DNA of 64,000 nucleotides from an uncultured Trichococcus sp. (lineage in GTDB: Bacteria; Bacillota; Bacilli; Lactobacillales; Aerococcaceae). The stretch spans positions 2,029,001 through 2,093,000 of the forward strand of contig NZ_OY764015.1 of the NCBI RefSeq assembly GCF_963667775.1, in the 5' to 3' direction. The notes under the pieces are model-generated. The model had not been told where the DNA came from, searched no databases, and saw nothing but the letters and a program-made list of their open reading frames with translations. The position numbers and the translations under genes are program-made. Positions 41,122 through 51,126 of the stretch are shown here, piece after piece. How positions within the stretch are numbered: position 1 is the first letter of the stretch; each line of letters starts with the position of its first letter.

Positions 41122-43527
41122 TCAGTCCGCTTTGTTTGCGATCAGTTCTTTGGCTGCTGTAGCAGCTTCCAAAGCTTCCCATTTCCATTCCATCACTTCC
41201 GGAATGTCCTCACCGTTCTCGCGGATGAACTTATGGTGGAAGTCAACCGTTTCCGTCATCCGTTGCGAGAAGGCTGCCGCTGCTTCGCCATAGACGGCAT
41301 TGGCCGCATCCTGCGCCAAGTGGAAACGGTCCATCTCGGACAAGACGCGCATGTCGAATGGTGTCGTGATGTCCCCATTCTCGCGGTAGCCATGGATGTG
41401 CAGGTTATGGTTGTGGCGATCAAAGAAGATGTCACGGATCAAGCCTTCAAAACCGTGGAAAGCAAAGACGATCGGTTTGTCGGCTGTGAAATAGGCGTCA
41501 AAGGCTTCGTCGCTCAAGCCGCGCGGATCCACATCCGGATGGCGCAGTTTCAACAGATCCACGATGTTGATGAAACGGATCTTCAATGCCGGGAACTGCT
41601 TGTGCAGAATCGTGACTGCCGCAAGTGCCTCCAGATTCGGTTCCGTTCCCGCTGCCGCGATCACGACATCCGGTTCTTCGTCTCCGCAAGTCGAAGCCCA
41701 GTCGATCACTTTCAGGCCATCTTTGACCAATACTTCCGCTTCTTCAGCAGAGTAGAATTGCGGACGCGGGTGTTTCGAAGATACGATCAGGTTGATCTGT
41801 TCTTCGGAAGCCATCGTTTCCGCCATCACGGCCATCAAGGAGTTCGCATCCGCCGGCAAGTATTCGCGGATGAATTCCGGTTTCTTCTCAGCCAAGTGCG
41901 TCAACAAACCCGGATCTTGGTGGGTGTAGCCATTGTGGTCCTGTTGGAACACGGTCGAAGTCGCGATCAAATTCAAGGACGGATAGTGTTTGCGCCACGT
42001 CTGTTCTTTGGCTTTGCGCAACCATTTGAAATGTTGGGTGATCATCGAATCAACCACGCGCAGGAAGGCTTCGTAACTGGCGAAGAAACCATGGCGCCCG
42101 GTCAGGACATAGCCTTCCAGGAAACCTTCGGCCTGGTGTTCGGACAACTGCGAATCGATGACACGGCCGGACGGAGAAAGCCATTCATCATACGCAGGAT
42201 CGATCGCTTCCATCCAGACGCGGTTCGTCACTTCGAAGACTTTGTTCAGGCGGTTCGATTTGGTTTCATCCGGTCCGAAGATGCGGAAGTTATCCGGATT
42301 GTCCACGATCAGGTCGCGCGCGAAGTTACCGAACTCGATCATGTCCTGGGCAATGACTGCGCCCGGAGTCGTCGTGTCGACGGCATACTGCTTCCAATCT
42401 GGAATATTGAGCGGTTTCGGATCGATTCCGCCGTTCGTGACCGGATTCATAGCCATCCGTCGGTCGCCTTTCGGTGCCATTTCTTTCAGCTCAGCCACCA
42501 ATTGGCCGTCGGCAGTGAACAACTCTTCCGGACGGTAGGACTGCATCCAATCCACCAGCGCATCGATGTGTTGCATATGATGGGCATCCACCGGAATCGG
42601 CACTTGGTGGGCGCGGAAACCGCCTTCGATCGGTTCGCCGTCCCATGTTTGCGGACCCGTCCAGCCTTTCGGTGTGCGGAAAATGATGACCGGCCAAACC
42701 GGCATCTTCGCTTCGGCTGCGGAGCCTTTACGAGCTTCGGTTTGGATCGCTTTGATTTTTTCAACAGCCGTATCCAACACTTGCGCCATGATCGGATGCA
42801 CCGCTTCCGGATCGGTCCCTTCCACGAACAACGGCTCCCAGCCCATACCGTTAAAGTACTGCGTCAATTCTTCGTTCGATTTGCGGTCGAGAATCGTCGG
42901 ATTGGAGATTTTGCCGCCGTTCAAGTACAGGATCGGCAAGACAGCCCCATCCGTTACCGGATTGATGAACACATTGGAGAACCACCCTGCCGCCAACGGG
43001 CCGGTTTCGGCTTCACCGTCACCAACAACAGTCGCTGCGATCACTTCCGGATTGTCGAAGATGGCGCCGGTGGCGTGAGAAAGCGAATAGCCGAGTTCGC
43101 CGCCTTCATGGATCGATCCGGGTGTTTCCGGTGCCGCATGGGAAGCGACCCCGCCCGGAAATGAGAACTGTTTGTAGAGTTTCGTCAAACCTTCCAGATC
43201 CTCGGTGATGTCCGGATAGATTTCCGTATAGGAGCCGTCCAGATAGGAGTTCGAAACCATGACCTGGCCGCCATGTCCAGGTCCTTCGACATAGAACATG
43301 TTCAGGTCATATTTGTTGATGACGCGGTTCAAGTGGGCATAGATGAAGTTCTGTCCGGAGATGGTTCCCCAGTGGCCGATCGGATGCAGCTTCACATCGG
43401 TTTCCTCGATCGGGCGTTGCAGCAAAGGATTGTCCTTCAGGTACAGCTGTCCCACGGAGATGAAATTGGCGGCGCGCCAGAAGGCATCCACCTTGTCCAG
43501 ATACGCTTTTGAATCGAATGCAGTCAT
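41122..43527 (-). CDS. xfp: Xylulose-5-phosphate/fructose-6-phosphate phosphoketolase
   Basis: An 801-residue thiamine-diphosphate enzyme that splits xylulose 5-phosphate with phosphate to acetyl phosphate and glyceraldehyde 3-phosphate. Family blocks are [30 protein letters not shown], the TPP motif [14 protein letters not shown], and [16 protein letters not shown] in the second half. Length is normal. It completes the arabinose route, because AraD yields xylulose 5-phosphate. It lies 110 bases after araA on the same strand but behind a terminator, so it probably has its own promoter, with a cre-like box nearby. AAGGAG precedes the ATG. Confidence 0.95.
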   Translation of the reverse strand: MTAFDSKAYLDKVDAFWRAANFISVGQLYLKDNPLLQRPIEETDVKLHPIGHWGTISGQNFIYAHLNRVINKYDLNMFYVEGPGHGGQVMVSNSYLDGSYTEIYPDITEDLEGLTKLYKQFSFPGGVASHAAPETPGSIHEGGELGYSLSHATGAIFDNPEVIAATVVGDGEAETGPLAAGWFSNVFINPVTDGAVLPILYLNGGKISNPTILDRKSNEELTQYFNGMGWEPLFVEGTDPEAVHPIMAQVLDTAVEKIKAIQTEARKGSAAEAKMPVWPVIIFRTPKGWTGPQTWDGEPIEGGFRAHQVPIPVDAHHMQHIDALVDWMQSYRPEELFTADGQLVAELKEMAPKGDRRMAMNPVTNGGIDPKPLNIPDWKQYAVDTTTPGAVIAQDMIEFGNFARDLIVDNPDNFRIFGPDETKSNRLNKVFEVTNRVWMEAIDPAYDEWLSPSGRVIDSQLSEHQAEGFLEGYVLTGRHGFFASYEAFLRVVDSMITQHFKWLRKAKEQTWRKHYPSLNLIATSTVFQQDHNGYTHQDPGLLTHLAEKKPEFIREYLPADANSLMAVMAETMASEEQINLIVSSKHPRPQFYSAEEAEVLVKDGLKVIDWASTCGDEEPDVVIAAAGTEPNLEALAAVTILHKQFPALKIRFINIVDLLKLRHPDVDPRGLSDEAFDAYFTADKPIVFAFHGFEGLIRDIFFDRHNHNLHIHGYRENGDITTPFDMRVLSEMDRFHLAQDAANAVYGEAAAAFSQRMTETVDFHHKFIRENGEDIPEVMEWKWEALEAATAAKELIANKAD

Positions 43528-43555
43528 TTTTGTTGCTCCTTTTCATTTTTTATTA

Positions 43556-43570
43556 TTGAAAACGTTTGCG
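43556..43570. promoter_or_regulatory. cre-like box upstream of xfp
   Basis: TTGAAAACGTTTGCG matches the relaxed cre pattern WTGNAANCGNWNNCW with one mismatch at the end. It lies about 30-43 bases before the xfp start, so it could act as a roadblock or overlap the promoter. Confidence 0.45.
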
Positions 43571-43597
43571 AAAACTTTCACAAATGTCCTCCAAAAA

Positions 43598-43627
43598 ATC
43601 GGTTTGACGATTTTCTGTCAAACCGAT
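43598..43627 (-). terminator. Terminator of araBDA
   Basis: Perfect 11-base arms ATCGGTTTGAC (43598-43608) and GTCAAACCGAT (43617-43627), followed on the minus strand by TTTTT. Confidence 0.85.
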
Positions 43628-43636
43628 CGAAAAAAA

Positions 43637-45061
43637 CTATTTGATTAAGGCTACTTCAAGACCGACCAGTTTTGCCCAAGCCAGAATCTGATCTGTGCTC
43701 AAACTCAATGAAACGACAGTGTGGTGGCCGCCGCCAGCTTCGATCCAAGCGCGGATGCCGTCATGGAAATTAGGTTTCACTTCCCATAGTACGCGTGCGA
43801 CTGGAAGGTTCGGAGCTGCCTCAGTCGGTTCAAAAGCAACAACTTCATTCACCAACAATTTGTAGTGCGTTCCGAAGTCAGCCATCGAAACGACAACGCC
43901 GTCCCCTGCTTTACCATCGAAGACAAGGCGGGCAGGCTCTTCACGGTTCCCCATCGATAATGGTGCGATCAGAATTTTCGGTTTGTTGACTGCCAGTCCC
44001 GGATCGACTTCCAACATATGCGATTGCAGAATCGCTTCTCTGCCTTCAGCCATTTCATACGTGTAGTCTTCCATGAAGCCGGTGTCGATGTTGTGGGACA
44101 TGATCTTCATCAAGCGGTCGATTGCTGCTGTTTTCCAGTCGCCTTCGCCTGCGAATCCGTAGCCTTCTGCCATCAAACGTTGTACTGCGAGACCTGGTAA
44201 TTGTTGCAGGCCATGCAGATCTTCAAAGTTTGAGGTAAAGGCAGTATAGCCGCCCGCTTCCAAGAAACGACGGATGCCGATTTCTTGACGCGCCTGCACT
44301 TTGACGTGCGCTTCCCATTTGCCTTGCTCATAATCGCCGTAGTCGAAATCATACAAATCTTTGTATTCATTGAACAAAGCATCGACTTCTGCATCTGCGA
44401 CCGCATCGACATAGTCCACTAGATCACGGATGCCGTAGTAATCGACTGTCCAGCCGAATTGGATTTGTGCTTCCACTTTGTCGCCTTCGGTCACGGCAAC
44501 GTTACGCATGTTATCGCCGAAACGCGCCACTTTGATGGAGAAGCTTTCATTGTAGGCTACCGCAACGTCCATCCATTCCGCGATTTGGGTTTGGACATTT
44601 TCACGTTCCCAATAGCCGACAACGACTTTGTTGTTCTTTTTCAGGCGCGCATTGATGAAGCCGTACTCGCGGTCGCCATGTGCCGCTTGGTTCAAGTTCA
44701 TGAAATCCATATCGATTGTTGCCCATGGAATGCTTTCGTTGAATTGCGTTGCCAGATGCAGCAACGGTTTTTGCAACAATTTCGTGCCGCGGATCCACAT
44801 TTTGGCTGGCGAGAAGGTATGCATCCAAGTGATCACACCTGCCACTTCATCACGGTAATTCACTTCTTTCATGATCTTCGTGATCGTATCGGGCGTTACC
44901 GCCAATTCCTGCAACACAAGCGGATAAGGCAGTTTGCCGCTGTTGTTCAGGCTTTCCACGATAACAGCCGCATTGTTTTTAACTGTTTGTAAAGCTTCTT
45001 CACCATACAGATGTTGTGAACCGACTACGAACCAAAATTCTTTTTTTCCTACTTCTAACAT
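43637..45061 (-). CDS. araA: L-arabinose isomerase
   Basis: A 474-residue enzyme, the usual length, converting L-arabinose to L-ribulose with Mn2+. Recognisable blocks are [17 protein letters not shown] at the N-terminus, [30 protein letters not shown] with a metal-binding Glu, and FMEDYTYEM with the next Glu. The C-terminal segment [10 protein letters not shown] carries a ligand His. The ATG at 45061 follows AGGAG; a frame reaching back to 45166 lies in the end of araD. Third gene of araB-araD-araA, 14 bases after araD. Repressed by AraR through the araB promoter. Confidence 0.96.
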   Translation of the reverse strand: MLEVGKKEFWFVVGSQHLYGEEALQTVKNNAAVIVESLNNSGKLPYPLVLQELAVTPDTITKIMKEVNYRDEVAGVITWMHTFSPAKMWIRGTKLLQKPLLHLATQFNESIPWATIDMDFMNLNQAAHGDREYGFINARLKKNNKVVVGYWERENVQTQIAEWMDVAVAYNESFSIKVARFGDNMRNVAVTEGDKVEAQIQFGWTVDYYGIRDLVDYVDAVADAEVDALFNEYKDLYDFDYGDYEQGKWEAHVKVQARQEIGIRRFLEAGGYTAFTSNFEDLHGLQQLPGLAVQRLMAEGYGFAGEGDWKTAAIDRLMKIMSHNIDTGFMEDYTYEMAEGREAILQSHMLEVDPGLAVNKPKILIAPLSMGNREEPARLVFDGKAGDGVVVSMADFGTHYKLLVNEVVAFEPTEAAPNLPVARVLWEVKPNFHDGIRAWIEAGGGHHTVVSLSLSTDQILAWAKLVGLEVALIK

Positions 45062-45074
45062 ATCTCCAGCTCCT

Positions 45075-45773
45075 CTATTTTTTCTGCCCGTAATAGGCGT
45101 TTTCTCCGTGTTTTCGCAAATAATGTTTATCCAGAATGCGTTGCGGCAGTTCTTCCGCAAAGGCATTCAATTGACGGGCGAACAGATTGGTTTTGCAGAC
45201 CTCGTCCAATACGACCGCATTCAGTACTGCCCCTTTGGCGTCCTTTGCCCAAGTGAATGGTCCATGCCCATGCAACAATACACCGGGAACTTCCATCGGT
45301 TTGATGCCGCGTTCGCGGAACGTTTCCACAATGGCGTTTCCCGTTTCTTCCTCGTAACCTCGGTCGATTTCCGCTTGCGTCAGGAAACGCGCGCAGGGAA
45401 CCGTGCCGTAAAAGGTATCGGCATGTGTCGTACCCATGGCCGGCACATCCAATCCGGCTTGCGCCCAAATCGTGGCCCAAGTCGAATGTGTGTGCACAAC
45501 CGCGCCGATTTCCGGGAATTCTTTGTAGAGGACGGCATGCGTCGGCATGTCGGATGACGGGTTCAGATCCCCTTCGATGACGTTGCCCTCAAAGTCGCAG
45601 ACAACCATATCGCTCGCTTTCATGTCGTCATAGCCGACGCCGCTGGGCTTGATGACGAACAAGCCTTTTTCGCGGTCGACCGCACTGACGTTTCCCCACG
45701 TGTATTTGATCAATCCCCGTTCCGGCAATTCCAGATTGGCTTGAAAAACTTCTTCTTTTAATTGTCCCAGCAA
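45075..45773 (-). CDS. araD: L-ribulose-5-phosphate 4-epimerase
   Basis: A 232-residue class II aldolase-fold epimerase that makes D-xylulose 5-phosphate. The zinc ligands are His94 and His96 in [10 protein letters not shown] and a third His in [20 protein letters not shown] and KPSGVGYD bind the phosphate. It starts with TTG at 45773, seven bases after GAAGG; no ATG is nearby. The middle gene of araBDA, 33 bases after araB. Confidence 0.95.
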   Translation of the reverse strand: MLGQLKEEVFQANLELPERGLIKYTWGNVSAVDREKGLFVIKPSGVGYDDMKASDMVVCDFEGNVIEGDLNPSSDMPTHAVLYKEFPEIGAVVHTHSTWATIWAQAGLDVPAMGTTHADTFYGTVPCARFLTQAEIDRGYEEETGNAIVETFRERGIKPMEVPGVLLHGHGPFTWAKDAKGAVLNAVVLDEVCKTNLFARQLNAFAEELPQRILDKHYLRKHGENAYYGQKK

Positions 45774-45806
45774 GATGTTTCCTTCCCTTCTATCTCAAAC
45801 TCAAAT

Positions 45807-47417
45807 CTATCTTAAACTCAAATGCTCGACTGCAGCTTGTTCGATCGCCAGCCCTTTTTGGTAACGTTCGATGAAAGTTCCGAAACCTTCTACATCGCGC
45901 GCATCGGGAGCGATCGTGATGCCTTCATCGGCACCGAATACTTTCTTGTCCAAAAATGCATCCAAAGTCTCTGATGTTTCCTTGCGATCGGCGTAGGCAG
46001 CCAGCAATGCGATGCCCCATGCGCCGCCTTCTCCGGCTGTTTCCATTACCGTAACCGGTGCGTCCATGACGGCAGCCAATACTTTCTGGCCGACCTCAGG
46101 GGTTTTGAAGATGCCGCCGTGGCCGACGATCTTGTCGATTGCAACATGTTCCTGCTTCAGGATATTCATGCCGATCTTCATCGCTCCGAAAGCGGTGAAG
46201 AGATGCACGCGCATGAAGTTGGCCAAGTTGAAGTTGCTTTCCGGTGTGCGGACAAACAACGGTCGACCTTCCGCCATATGAGTGATATTCTCGCCTGAGT
46301 AGTAGCCGTAGGAAAGCAAACCGCCACAATCGGCATCGCCTTCAAGGGCTTTGTTGAATAAAGTGGCAAACAATTTGTCCGTATCGATTGCGAAACCGGC
46401 TGCCTCGCTGAATTCCCGGAAAAGCTTGACCCAGGCGTTGATATCGGATGAACAGTTATTGGTATGCACCATCGCGACCAGACTTCCTGCCGGTGTCGTC
46501 ACGAGATCGATTTCCGGATGCACTTCATTCAAGTCCTGCTCCAATACGATCATCGCAAATGCCGAAGTCCCTGCGGATACGTTCCCGGTGCGTTCTGCCA
46601 CGCTGTTCGTGGCGACCATACCGGTTCCGGCGTCCCCTTCCGGCGCACATAACGGGATGCCCGCTTCGAGTGTGCCTGTCGGATCAAGCAGTTTGGCCCC
46701 CACTTCCGTCAGATTCCCGGCTGCGTCCCCTGCCAACAATACTTCCGGCAGCAGATCCGCCAATTTCCAAGTCGCGCCTTTTTCTGCGACCAATGCATCG
46801 AACTGACCAATCATCCGTTCGTCGTAATTTTTCTTCTCGACATCGATCGGGAACATCCCGGATGCGTCGCCGATCCCCAAAACTTTCTTGCCTGTCAGTT
46901 GCCAATGGATGTAGCCTGCCAAAGTCGTAAAGAAAGCGACTTCATTTGTATGTTCTTCCTTATTCAAAACCGCTTGATACAGGTGGGCGATGCTCCAGCG
47001 TTGCGGGATATTGTATTTGAACAGTGCGGTCAATTCCTTTCCGGCATCAGCCGTAGTGGCGTTGCGCCAAGTCCGGAACGGCACCAATAACTCATTTTCC
47101 TGATTGAACGCCATGTAGCCGTGCATCATCGCGCTGAAACCGATCGATCCGACTGTGGTCAAGGTCACGCCGTATTTCTCTTTAACCTCGCGCGTCAGTT
47201 CTGCATAGCTTGTCTGAAGGCCCTTCCAAATCTGGTCCAATGAATACGTCCAAATGCCTTCCACCAATTGGTTTTCCCATTCGTAACTGCCGGATGCGAT
47301 CGGAGCGAAGCGGGAGTCGATCAGCACCGCCTTGATGCGGGTGGAGCCGAATTCGATTCCGATGCTCGTCTGCCGCGATTCGATATCAGTGACTATCGCT
47401 TGTAACTTCTCAGTCAA
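45807..47417 (-). CDS. araB: Ribulokinase
   Basis: A 536-residue FGGY-family carbohydrate kinase that phosphorylates L-ribulose at C5. The N-terminal ATP-binding block is [16 protein letters not shown], the middle has [12 protein letters not shown], and the C-terminal FGGY signature region is seen in [13 protein letters not shown] and [15 protein letters not shown]. Length and order resemble the lactobacillar AraB branch rather than the E. coli one. The start codon is TTG at 47417, seven bases after GGAGG. First gene of the operon; the promoter at 47480-47508 has AraR sites within and upstream. Confidence 0.93.
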   Translation of the reverse strand: MTEKLQAIVTDIESRQTSIGIEFGSTRIKAVLIDSRFAPIASGSYEWENQLVEGIWTYSLDQIWKGLQTSYAELTREVKEKYGVTLTTVGSIGFSAMMHGYMAFNQENELLVPFRTWRNATTADAGKELTALFKYNIPQRWSIAHLYQAVLNKEEHTNEVAFFTTLAGYIHWQLTGKKVLGIGDASGMFPIDVEKKNYDERMIGQFDALVAEKGATWKLADLLPEVLLAGDAAGNLTEVGAKLLDPTGTLEAGIPLCAPEGDAGTGMVATNSVAERTGNVSAGTSAFAMIVLEQDLNEVHPEIDLVTTPAGSLVAMVHTNNCSSDINAWVKLFREFSEAAGFAIDTDKLFATLFNKALEGDADCGGLLSYGYYSGENITHMAEGRPLFVRTPESNFNLANFMRVHLFTAFGAMKIGMNILKQEHVAIDKIVGHGGIFKTPEVGQKVLAAVMDAPVTVMETAGEGGAWGIALLAAYADRKETSETLDAFLDKKVFGADEGITIAPDARDVEGFGTFIERYQKGLAIEQAAVEHLSLR

Positions 47418-47479
47418 AATATTTCCTCCTTTTTGCGGTGCACACCCTTTTGCGGATGCTGTCCGTTCTTCTTGGATTC

Positions 47480-47508
47480 ATTATATTCTATATGTCCGTA
47501 CATGTAAA
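47480..47508 (-). promoter_or_regulatory. araBDA promoter
   Basis: On the minus strand TTTACA (47508-47503) and TATAAT (47485-47480) with 17 bases between. The spacer contains an AraR-type operator. Confidence 0.8.
47492..47503. promoter_or_regulatory. AraR operator in the araB promoter, proximal
   Basis: The palindrome ATGTCCGTACAT lies in the spacer of the araBDA promoter. It is almost identical to the site at araR. Confidence 0.75.
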
Positions 47509-47524
47509 GAGGTAATTCGAATAT

Positions 47525-47536
47525 TTGTCCGAACAC
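47525..47536. promoter_or_regulatory. AraR operator at araB, distal
   Basis: TTGTCCGAACAC, a weaker copy of the same palindrome, centred 33 bases (about three helical turns) from the proximal site. Confidence 0.6.
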
Positions 47537-47543
47537 AAAAAAA

Positions 47544-47572
47544 GAAGCCTTCCCGGTTTTCGGGACAGCTTC
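47544..47572 (-). terminator. Terminator of araR
   Basis: GAAGC...CCCG pairs with CGGG...GCTTC; seven T follow on the minus strand. Confidence 0.7.
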
Positions 47573-47584
47573 ATTCTTCAGTTA

Positions 47585-48658
47585 TCAGATCCGTTTGACC
47601 GAATCGCGGATGATCAGTTCCGGCTCGAATATTTTGTTGCCTGTCACTTCTTGCTGTACGGCCAGCATGATCCACTCGGCAGCAGCTTCGCCTAATTCCT
47701 CTTTCGGATGGGAAAGCGTGGTCAGCTTGACGCTGCCTGCCGTGCTCAGGAACGAATCGTCGTTGCCGACCACCGAATAATCTTCCGGAACCCGTTTGCC
47801 CATGTCAGCAAGCGCTTGGATCAAGCCCTGCGCCACTTCATCGTTGTAGCAGACGATGCCGGTGACTTCCTGATCGCTCGCCAGTTTTTCCCGAATCGTT
47901 TGGAAAACTTGCGCCTTCGTCTCTGTTGTGTACGTGTAGACATTTTTCGGATCGAAATTTGTCCGCATCTCTTCGTGGGCTTTGATGAATCCTTTCATCC
48001 GGTACTTCCCTTGCAGGTCATCGATTTTCGTGATCAGCGCCAAATGCTGATGGCCTTGCTCGAACAGATGTTTCGTGGCGAGATAGCCCGCTTTCGTGTC
48101 ATTGACGCAAATGAACGGGACCGACAGTTCCTCATAGTTGGCATTGATCATGACGACCGGTATGCCGCGTTCCTTGAAGGATAGATAATAAGCCAAATTT
48201 GGATTGTATTGGTTACTTTTTGTCGGTTCCACGATCAGCCCCGAGACGCCTTGGCTGAGCATCTGTTCCAGACACTCCCGCTCCTGATCGACATCGTTGT
48301 TCGTGCTCGCCAACAGCAAGGAGTAGCCATTTTCCCGCAGCTTCTGCTCGATGCCGCGGATGATCGACGGGAAAATATAATCCGACAGATACGTCGTGAT
48401 GACGCCGATCGTTTTGCTCGAAGACACTCCGTCACCACGTCTCTGATACGTATCATCGACGTAAGTCCCGGAACCTTTCTCCTTGCGCAAAAAGCCTTCA
48501 TTCACCAACAAGGCGATCGCTTCCCGGACGGTATGGCGGCTGACTCCATAGTCCTTCTGTAATTGCAGTTCGGGCGGAATGACTTTACCTACCACGAATT
48601 CGTTCGAAAGTATTTTTGAGCGTATCTCATCGGCAATCACCTGGTATTTTGTTTTCAT
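47585..48658 (-). CDS. araR: Arabinose repressor AraR
   Basis: A 357-residue chimeric repressor. Residues 1-72 are a GntR-type winged helix (MKTKYQVIADEIRSKI, YGVSRHTVREAIALL), and residues 85-357 a LacI/GalR-type effector domain (IGVITTYLSDYIFPSIIRGIE, VVMINANYEELSVPFICVND, VVGNDDSFLS). This combination is typical of AraR, which releases DNA on binding L-arabinose. The ATG at 48658 is preceded by GGGAG; the longer frame to 48793 would start beyond the promoter. It is transcribed from its own promoter with one operator just past the -10 box, hence autoregulated. Confidence 0.95.
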   Translation of the reverse strand: MKTKYQVIADEIRSKILSNEFVVGKVIPPELQLQKDYGVSRHTVREAIALLVNEGFLRKEKGSGTYVDDTYQRRGDGVSSSKTIGVITTYLSDYIFPSIIRGIEQKLRENGYSLLLASTNNDVDQERECLEQMLSQGVSGLIVEPTKSNQYNPNLAYYLSFKERGIPVVMINANYEELSVPFICVNDTKAGYLATKHLFEQGHQHLALITKIDDLQGKYRMKGFIKAHEEMRTNFDPKNVYTYTTETKAQVFQTIREKLASDQEVTGIVCYNDEVAQGLIQALADMGKRVPEDYSVVGNDDSFLSTAGSVKLTTLSHPKEELGEAAAEWIMLAVQQEVTGNKIFEPELIIRDSVKRI

Positions 48659-48678
48659 CGTATGTTCTCCCTCTATAT

Positions 48679-48690
48679 ATGTCCGTACAA
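48679..48690. promoter_or_regulatory. AraR operator at araR
   Basis: ATGTCCGTACAA directly downstream of the araR -10 box, where binding would block transcription. It is a single site, unlike the paired sites at araB and the arabinanase gene. Confidence 0.75.
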
Positions 48691-48692
48691 AT

Positions 48693-48721
48693 AGTATAGT
48701 AAACTGTGCAGAAAAATACAA
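48693..48721 (-). promoter_or_regulatory. araR promoter
   Basis: On the minus strand TTGTAT (48721-48716) and TATACT (48698-48693) with a 17-base spacer. Confidence 0.75.
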
Positions 48722-48750
48722 GTGCCCATTGACGGATACTATGCAAAAAA

Positions 48751-48782
48751 CGGAATCCCTGCTTGATATAGCAGGGATTCCG
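48751..48782 (-). terminator. Terminator of gldA-ald
   Basis: Perfect 12-base arms CGGAATCCCTGC and GCAGGGATTCCG with TTTTTT on the minus strand, after the ald stop. Confidence 0.9.
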
Positions 48783-48789
48783 GTAACTT

Positions 48790-49902
48790 TCACAACAAAG
48801 TTTCGATTGGGGTGTAGACTGCACCGACCGATTCGGCGACATCTTTATTCGTCAACTTGCCGTTGTGCACGTTGAATCCGGTCAGGATGGTCGGATTGTT
48901 TCTTGCCGCTTGGACTGCTCCCTGATTAGCCATCTCCAAAGCATAAGGCAAGGTCACATTTGTCAACGCAATCGTGGCAGTGCGTGCGACGGCACCAGGC
49001 ATGTTCGGCACCGCATAATGCAGGACGCCGTATTTTTCATAGACTGGATTGTCGTGGGTGGTCGTGCGGTCTTCGGTTTCGAAAATACCGCCCTGATCCA
49101 CGGCGATGTCGACGATCACGGAACCCGGCTGCATGCTTTTCACCATTTCTTCGCTCACTAACGTCGGCGCTTTCCGGCCTGGGATCAGGACAGCCCCGAT
49201 AACGACATCAGCATCCTTGATGGCATGGGCAATGTTCCACTCGTTCGACAGCAACGTGATGACCGCGTTTCCGTACAAATTTTCGATTTCCGTCAATATT
49301 TCCGGCCTAACGTCCAGGATCGTGCAATGGGCACCTAAACCCAACGCAATCTGAAGAGCATTGCGTCCGGCCACACCGCCACCGATGATGACGACTTTCC
49401 CATTCGCAACACCCGGAACGCCGCTCAACAGAATACCTTTACCGCCGTATGGTTTTTCCAGGAACTGCGCACCGATCTGGACGGAAAGACGGCCCGCTAT
49501 GACGCTCATCGGCGTCAGCAACGGCAAGTCCCCTTTCTTGCCGACCATCGTTTCGTAGCCGATTGCGGTCAGGCCCCCTTGCAGCATCGCCTCCGTCAAT
49601 TTCGGTGCGGCCGCCAAGTGCAGGTATGTGAACAGAATCAGGTCTTCGCGGAAGTATTTGTACTCCGATTCCAACGGTTCCTTCACTTTGATGACCATTT
49701 CCGCGGCCCAGACTTGGCCTGCGTCTGCCAACACTTTCGCTCCCGCCTTTTCGTATTGTCCGTCTTCGAATCCCGATCCGACACCGCATCCGGATTGGAC
49801 CATTACCTGGTGGCCGTTCTGGACCAGCATCTGCACACCTGCCGGCACTACTCCCACGCGGTTTTCGTTATTTTTGATTTCCTTCGGTACTCCAATGATC
49901 AT
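48790..49902 (-). CDS. ald: Alanine dehydrogenase
   Basis: A 370-residue NAD-dependent enzyme interconverting L-alanine with pyruvate and ammonia. The catalytic residues are Lys74 in [10 protein letters not shown] and His95 in FTYLHLAA; the NAD site is [21 protein letters not shown]. Length is exactly that of the family. It overlaps the upstream gldA gene by four bases (ATGA), so the two are translationally coupled. The pairing is unusual, as both enzymes are NAD-linked and move reducing power at the pyruvate/triose node. A strong terminator follows. Confidence 0.95.
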   Translation of the reverse strand: MIIGVPKEIKNNENRVGVVPAGVQMLVQNGHQVMVQSGCGVGSGFEDGQYEKAGAKVLADAGQVWAAEMVIKVKEPLESEYKYFREDLILFTYLHLAAAPKLTEAMLQGGLTAIGYETMVGKKGDLPLLTPMSVIAGRLSVQIGAQFLEKPYGGKGILLSGVPGVANGKVVIIGGGVAGRNALQIALGLGAHCTILDVRPEILTEIENLYGNAVITLLSNEWNIAHAIKDADVVIGAVLIPGRKAPTLVSEEMVKSMQPGSVIVDIAVDQGGIFETEDRTTTHDNPVYEKYGVLHYAVPNMPGAVARTATIALTNVTLPYALEMANQGAVQAARNNPTILTGFNVHNGKLTNKDVAESVGAVYTPIETLL

Positions 49903-50996
49903 TCTGTTTCTTCCTTTCCGATGAATGTATCCACTGCCAAAATGGCGGCGACGACTTGCTCAGCCGTTATGTTTTTGTTTAGATTTTTCATGGTGTTGCT
50001 CGGCGCCACTGCAAGCTTTCCGATTTCAAGGAGCTCTTCACGCGTGGCTCCGGTCAGATGCATCTCGGCCAAAGTCGTCGGCATCCCGATTGCGGCCAGG
50101 AAACGGCTATACCTTTTGAATTCTTCTTGCGGGCGCTCTTCAAGTATGAGTTGGACCAACAGGCAAAAGCCGACTATTTCCCCATGCGTCAAGCGATGGA
50201 CCTCGCCTTTGATGGCCGTGAATCCGTTGTGGATGGCATGGGCGGCGGCCAAGCCACCATTTTCAAAACCCAGTCCCGACAGCAGCGTATTCGCCTCGAC
50301 GATCGCCTCGACAGCCGGCGTCACCAAGCCTTTTTGGACAGCAGCGAATGCGCTGAGTCCTTCACGGAATAAGGTTTCTTCGCACGCTTCCGCAATAGCG
50401 GTGCCGGCGATGGTAGGCAAACCGCCGGCCAAAGCATTCTCCCCCGAGGCTTTCGTTGCCAGCGCTTCTGCACAGGTAGCCAAGGCATCCGCCATACCGC
50501 TTGCGAAGAATCGGATCGGCGCTTGGATGACGATCTGCGTGTCTACAAGCACCAGATCAGGGTTCTTCGCATAGAAACGGTAATGATCGAACAGCCCCTC
50601 TTGCGTATAGAGCACTGAGATGGCGCTGGTCGGTGCATCCGTGGAAACGGTGGTCGGGACAATCACGACCGGCAAATCACAAGCCGCTGCGATGCCTTTC
50701 GCGACATCGATGATTTTGCCGCCGCCGAGACCGATGACGACATCCGCCGTGGCATCGGCGACCGCATCAGCCAAACGGACCATTTCTTCCAACGAGGCTT
50801 CACCAGTGAAGGCTTCATAATGGTAAGGATAACCCTCCAGCGCCCGTTCCACTTTTTCCTGGAGCAAGCCCCAAACGAACTCGTCCGTAAGCAGGAATGC
50901 CCTTTTCCCGTAGACAGCCGTCTCCTTCCCTAATATGTCTATAGCACCTACTCCTTGAATATACCGGCTAGGCGACCGAAAAACACGATAAGCCAT
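49899..50996 (-). CDS. gldA: Glycerol dehydrogenase (iron/zinc-dependent ADH family)
   Basis: A 365-residue protein of the GldA group: [14 protein letters not shown] at the N-terminus, the NAD loop [35 protein letters not shown], and metal ligands in [12 protein letters not shown] and the two histidines in [10 protein letters not shown] and LTHGEIVGF. It oxidises glycerol to dihydroxyacetone, or reduces related ketones. AAGGGG precedes the ATG. First gene of the two-gene operon with ald. No dihydroxyacetone kinase is near, so the direction in vivo is open. Confidence 0.93.
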   Translation of the reverse strand: MAYRVFRSPSRYIQGVGAIDILGKETAVYGKRAFLLTDEFVWGLLQEKVERALEGYPYHYEAFTGEASLEEMVRLADAVADATADVVIGLGGGKIIDVAKGIAAACDLPVVIVPTTVSTDAPTSAISVLYTQEGLFDHYRFYAKNPDLVLVDTQIVIQAPIRFFASGMADALATCAEALATKASGENALAGGLPTIAGTAIAEACEETLFREGLSAFAAVQKGLVTPAVEAIVEANTLLSGLGFENGGLAAAHAIHNGFTAIKGEVHRLTHGEIVGFCLLVQLILEERPQEEFKRYSRFLAAIGMPTTLAEMHLTGATREELLEIGKLAVAPSNTMKNLNKNITAEQVVAAILAVDTFIGKEETE

Positions 50997-51081
50997 ATGC
51001 GCGCCCCTTTTCCATTTGTGATTTAATTATCATATAACGATTTTACCACAATTACGCCCAGTTTTTTTCTGGTCAAAAAAA

Positions 51082-51114
51082 AATCCTTCGGAGCTTTTGG
51101 GCTTCCGAAGGATT
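51082..51114 (-). terminator. Terminator of the nfeD-flotillin operon
   Basis: AATCCTTCGGA (51082-51092) and TCCGAAGGATT (51104-51114) with a run of nine T on the minus strand. Confidence 0.9.
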
Positions 51115-51126
51115 CTGATTTTATAC

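Noticed and set aside
41020-43164. A long plus-strand open frame across the phosphoketolase gene
   Set aside because: It is opposite to a complete, motif-rich xfp gene, has no binding site and reads as a His/Arg/Phe-rich nonsense protein. Similar frames opposite the lytS, exporter and arabinanase genes were dropped for the same reason.
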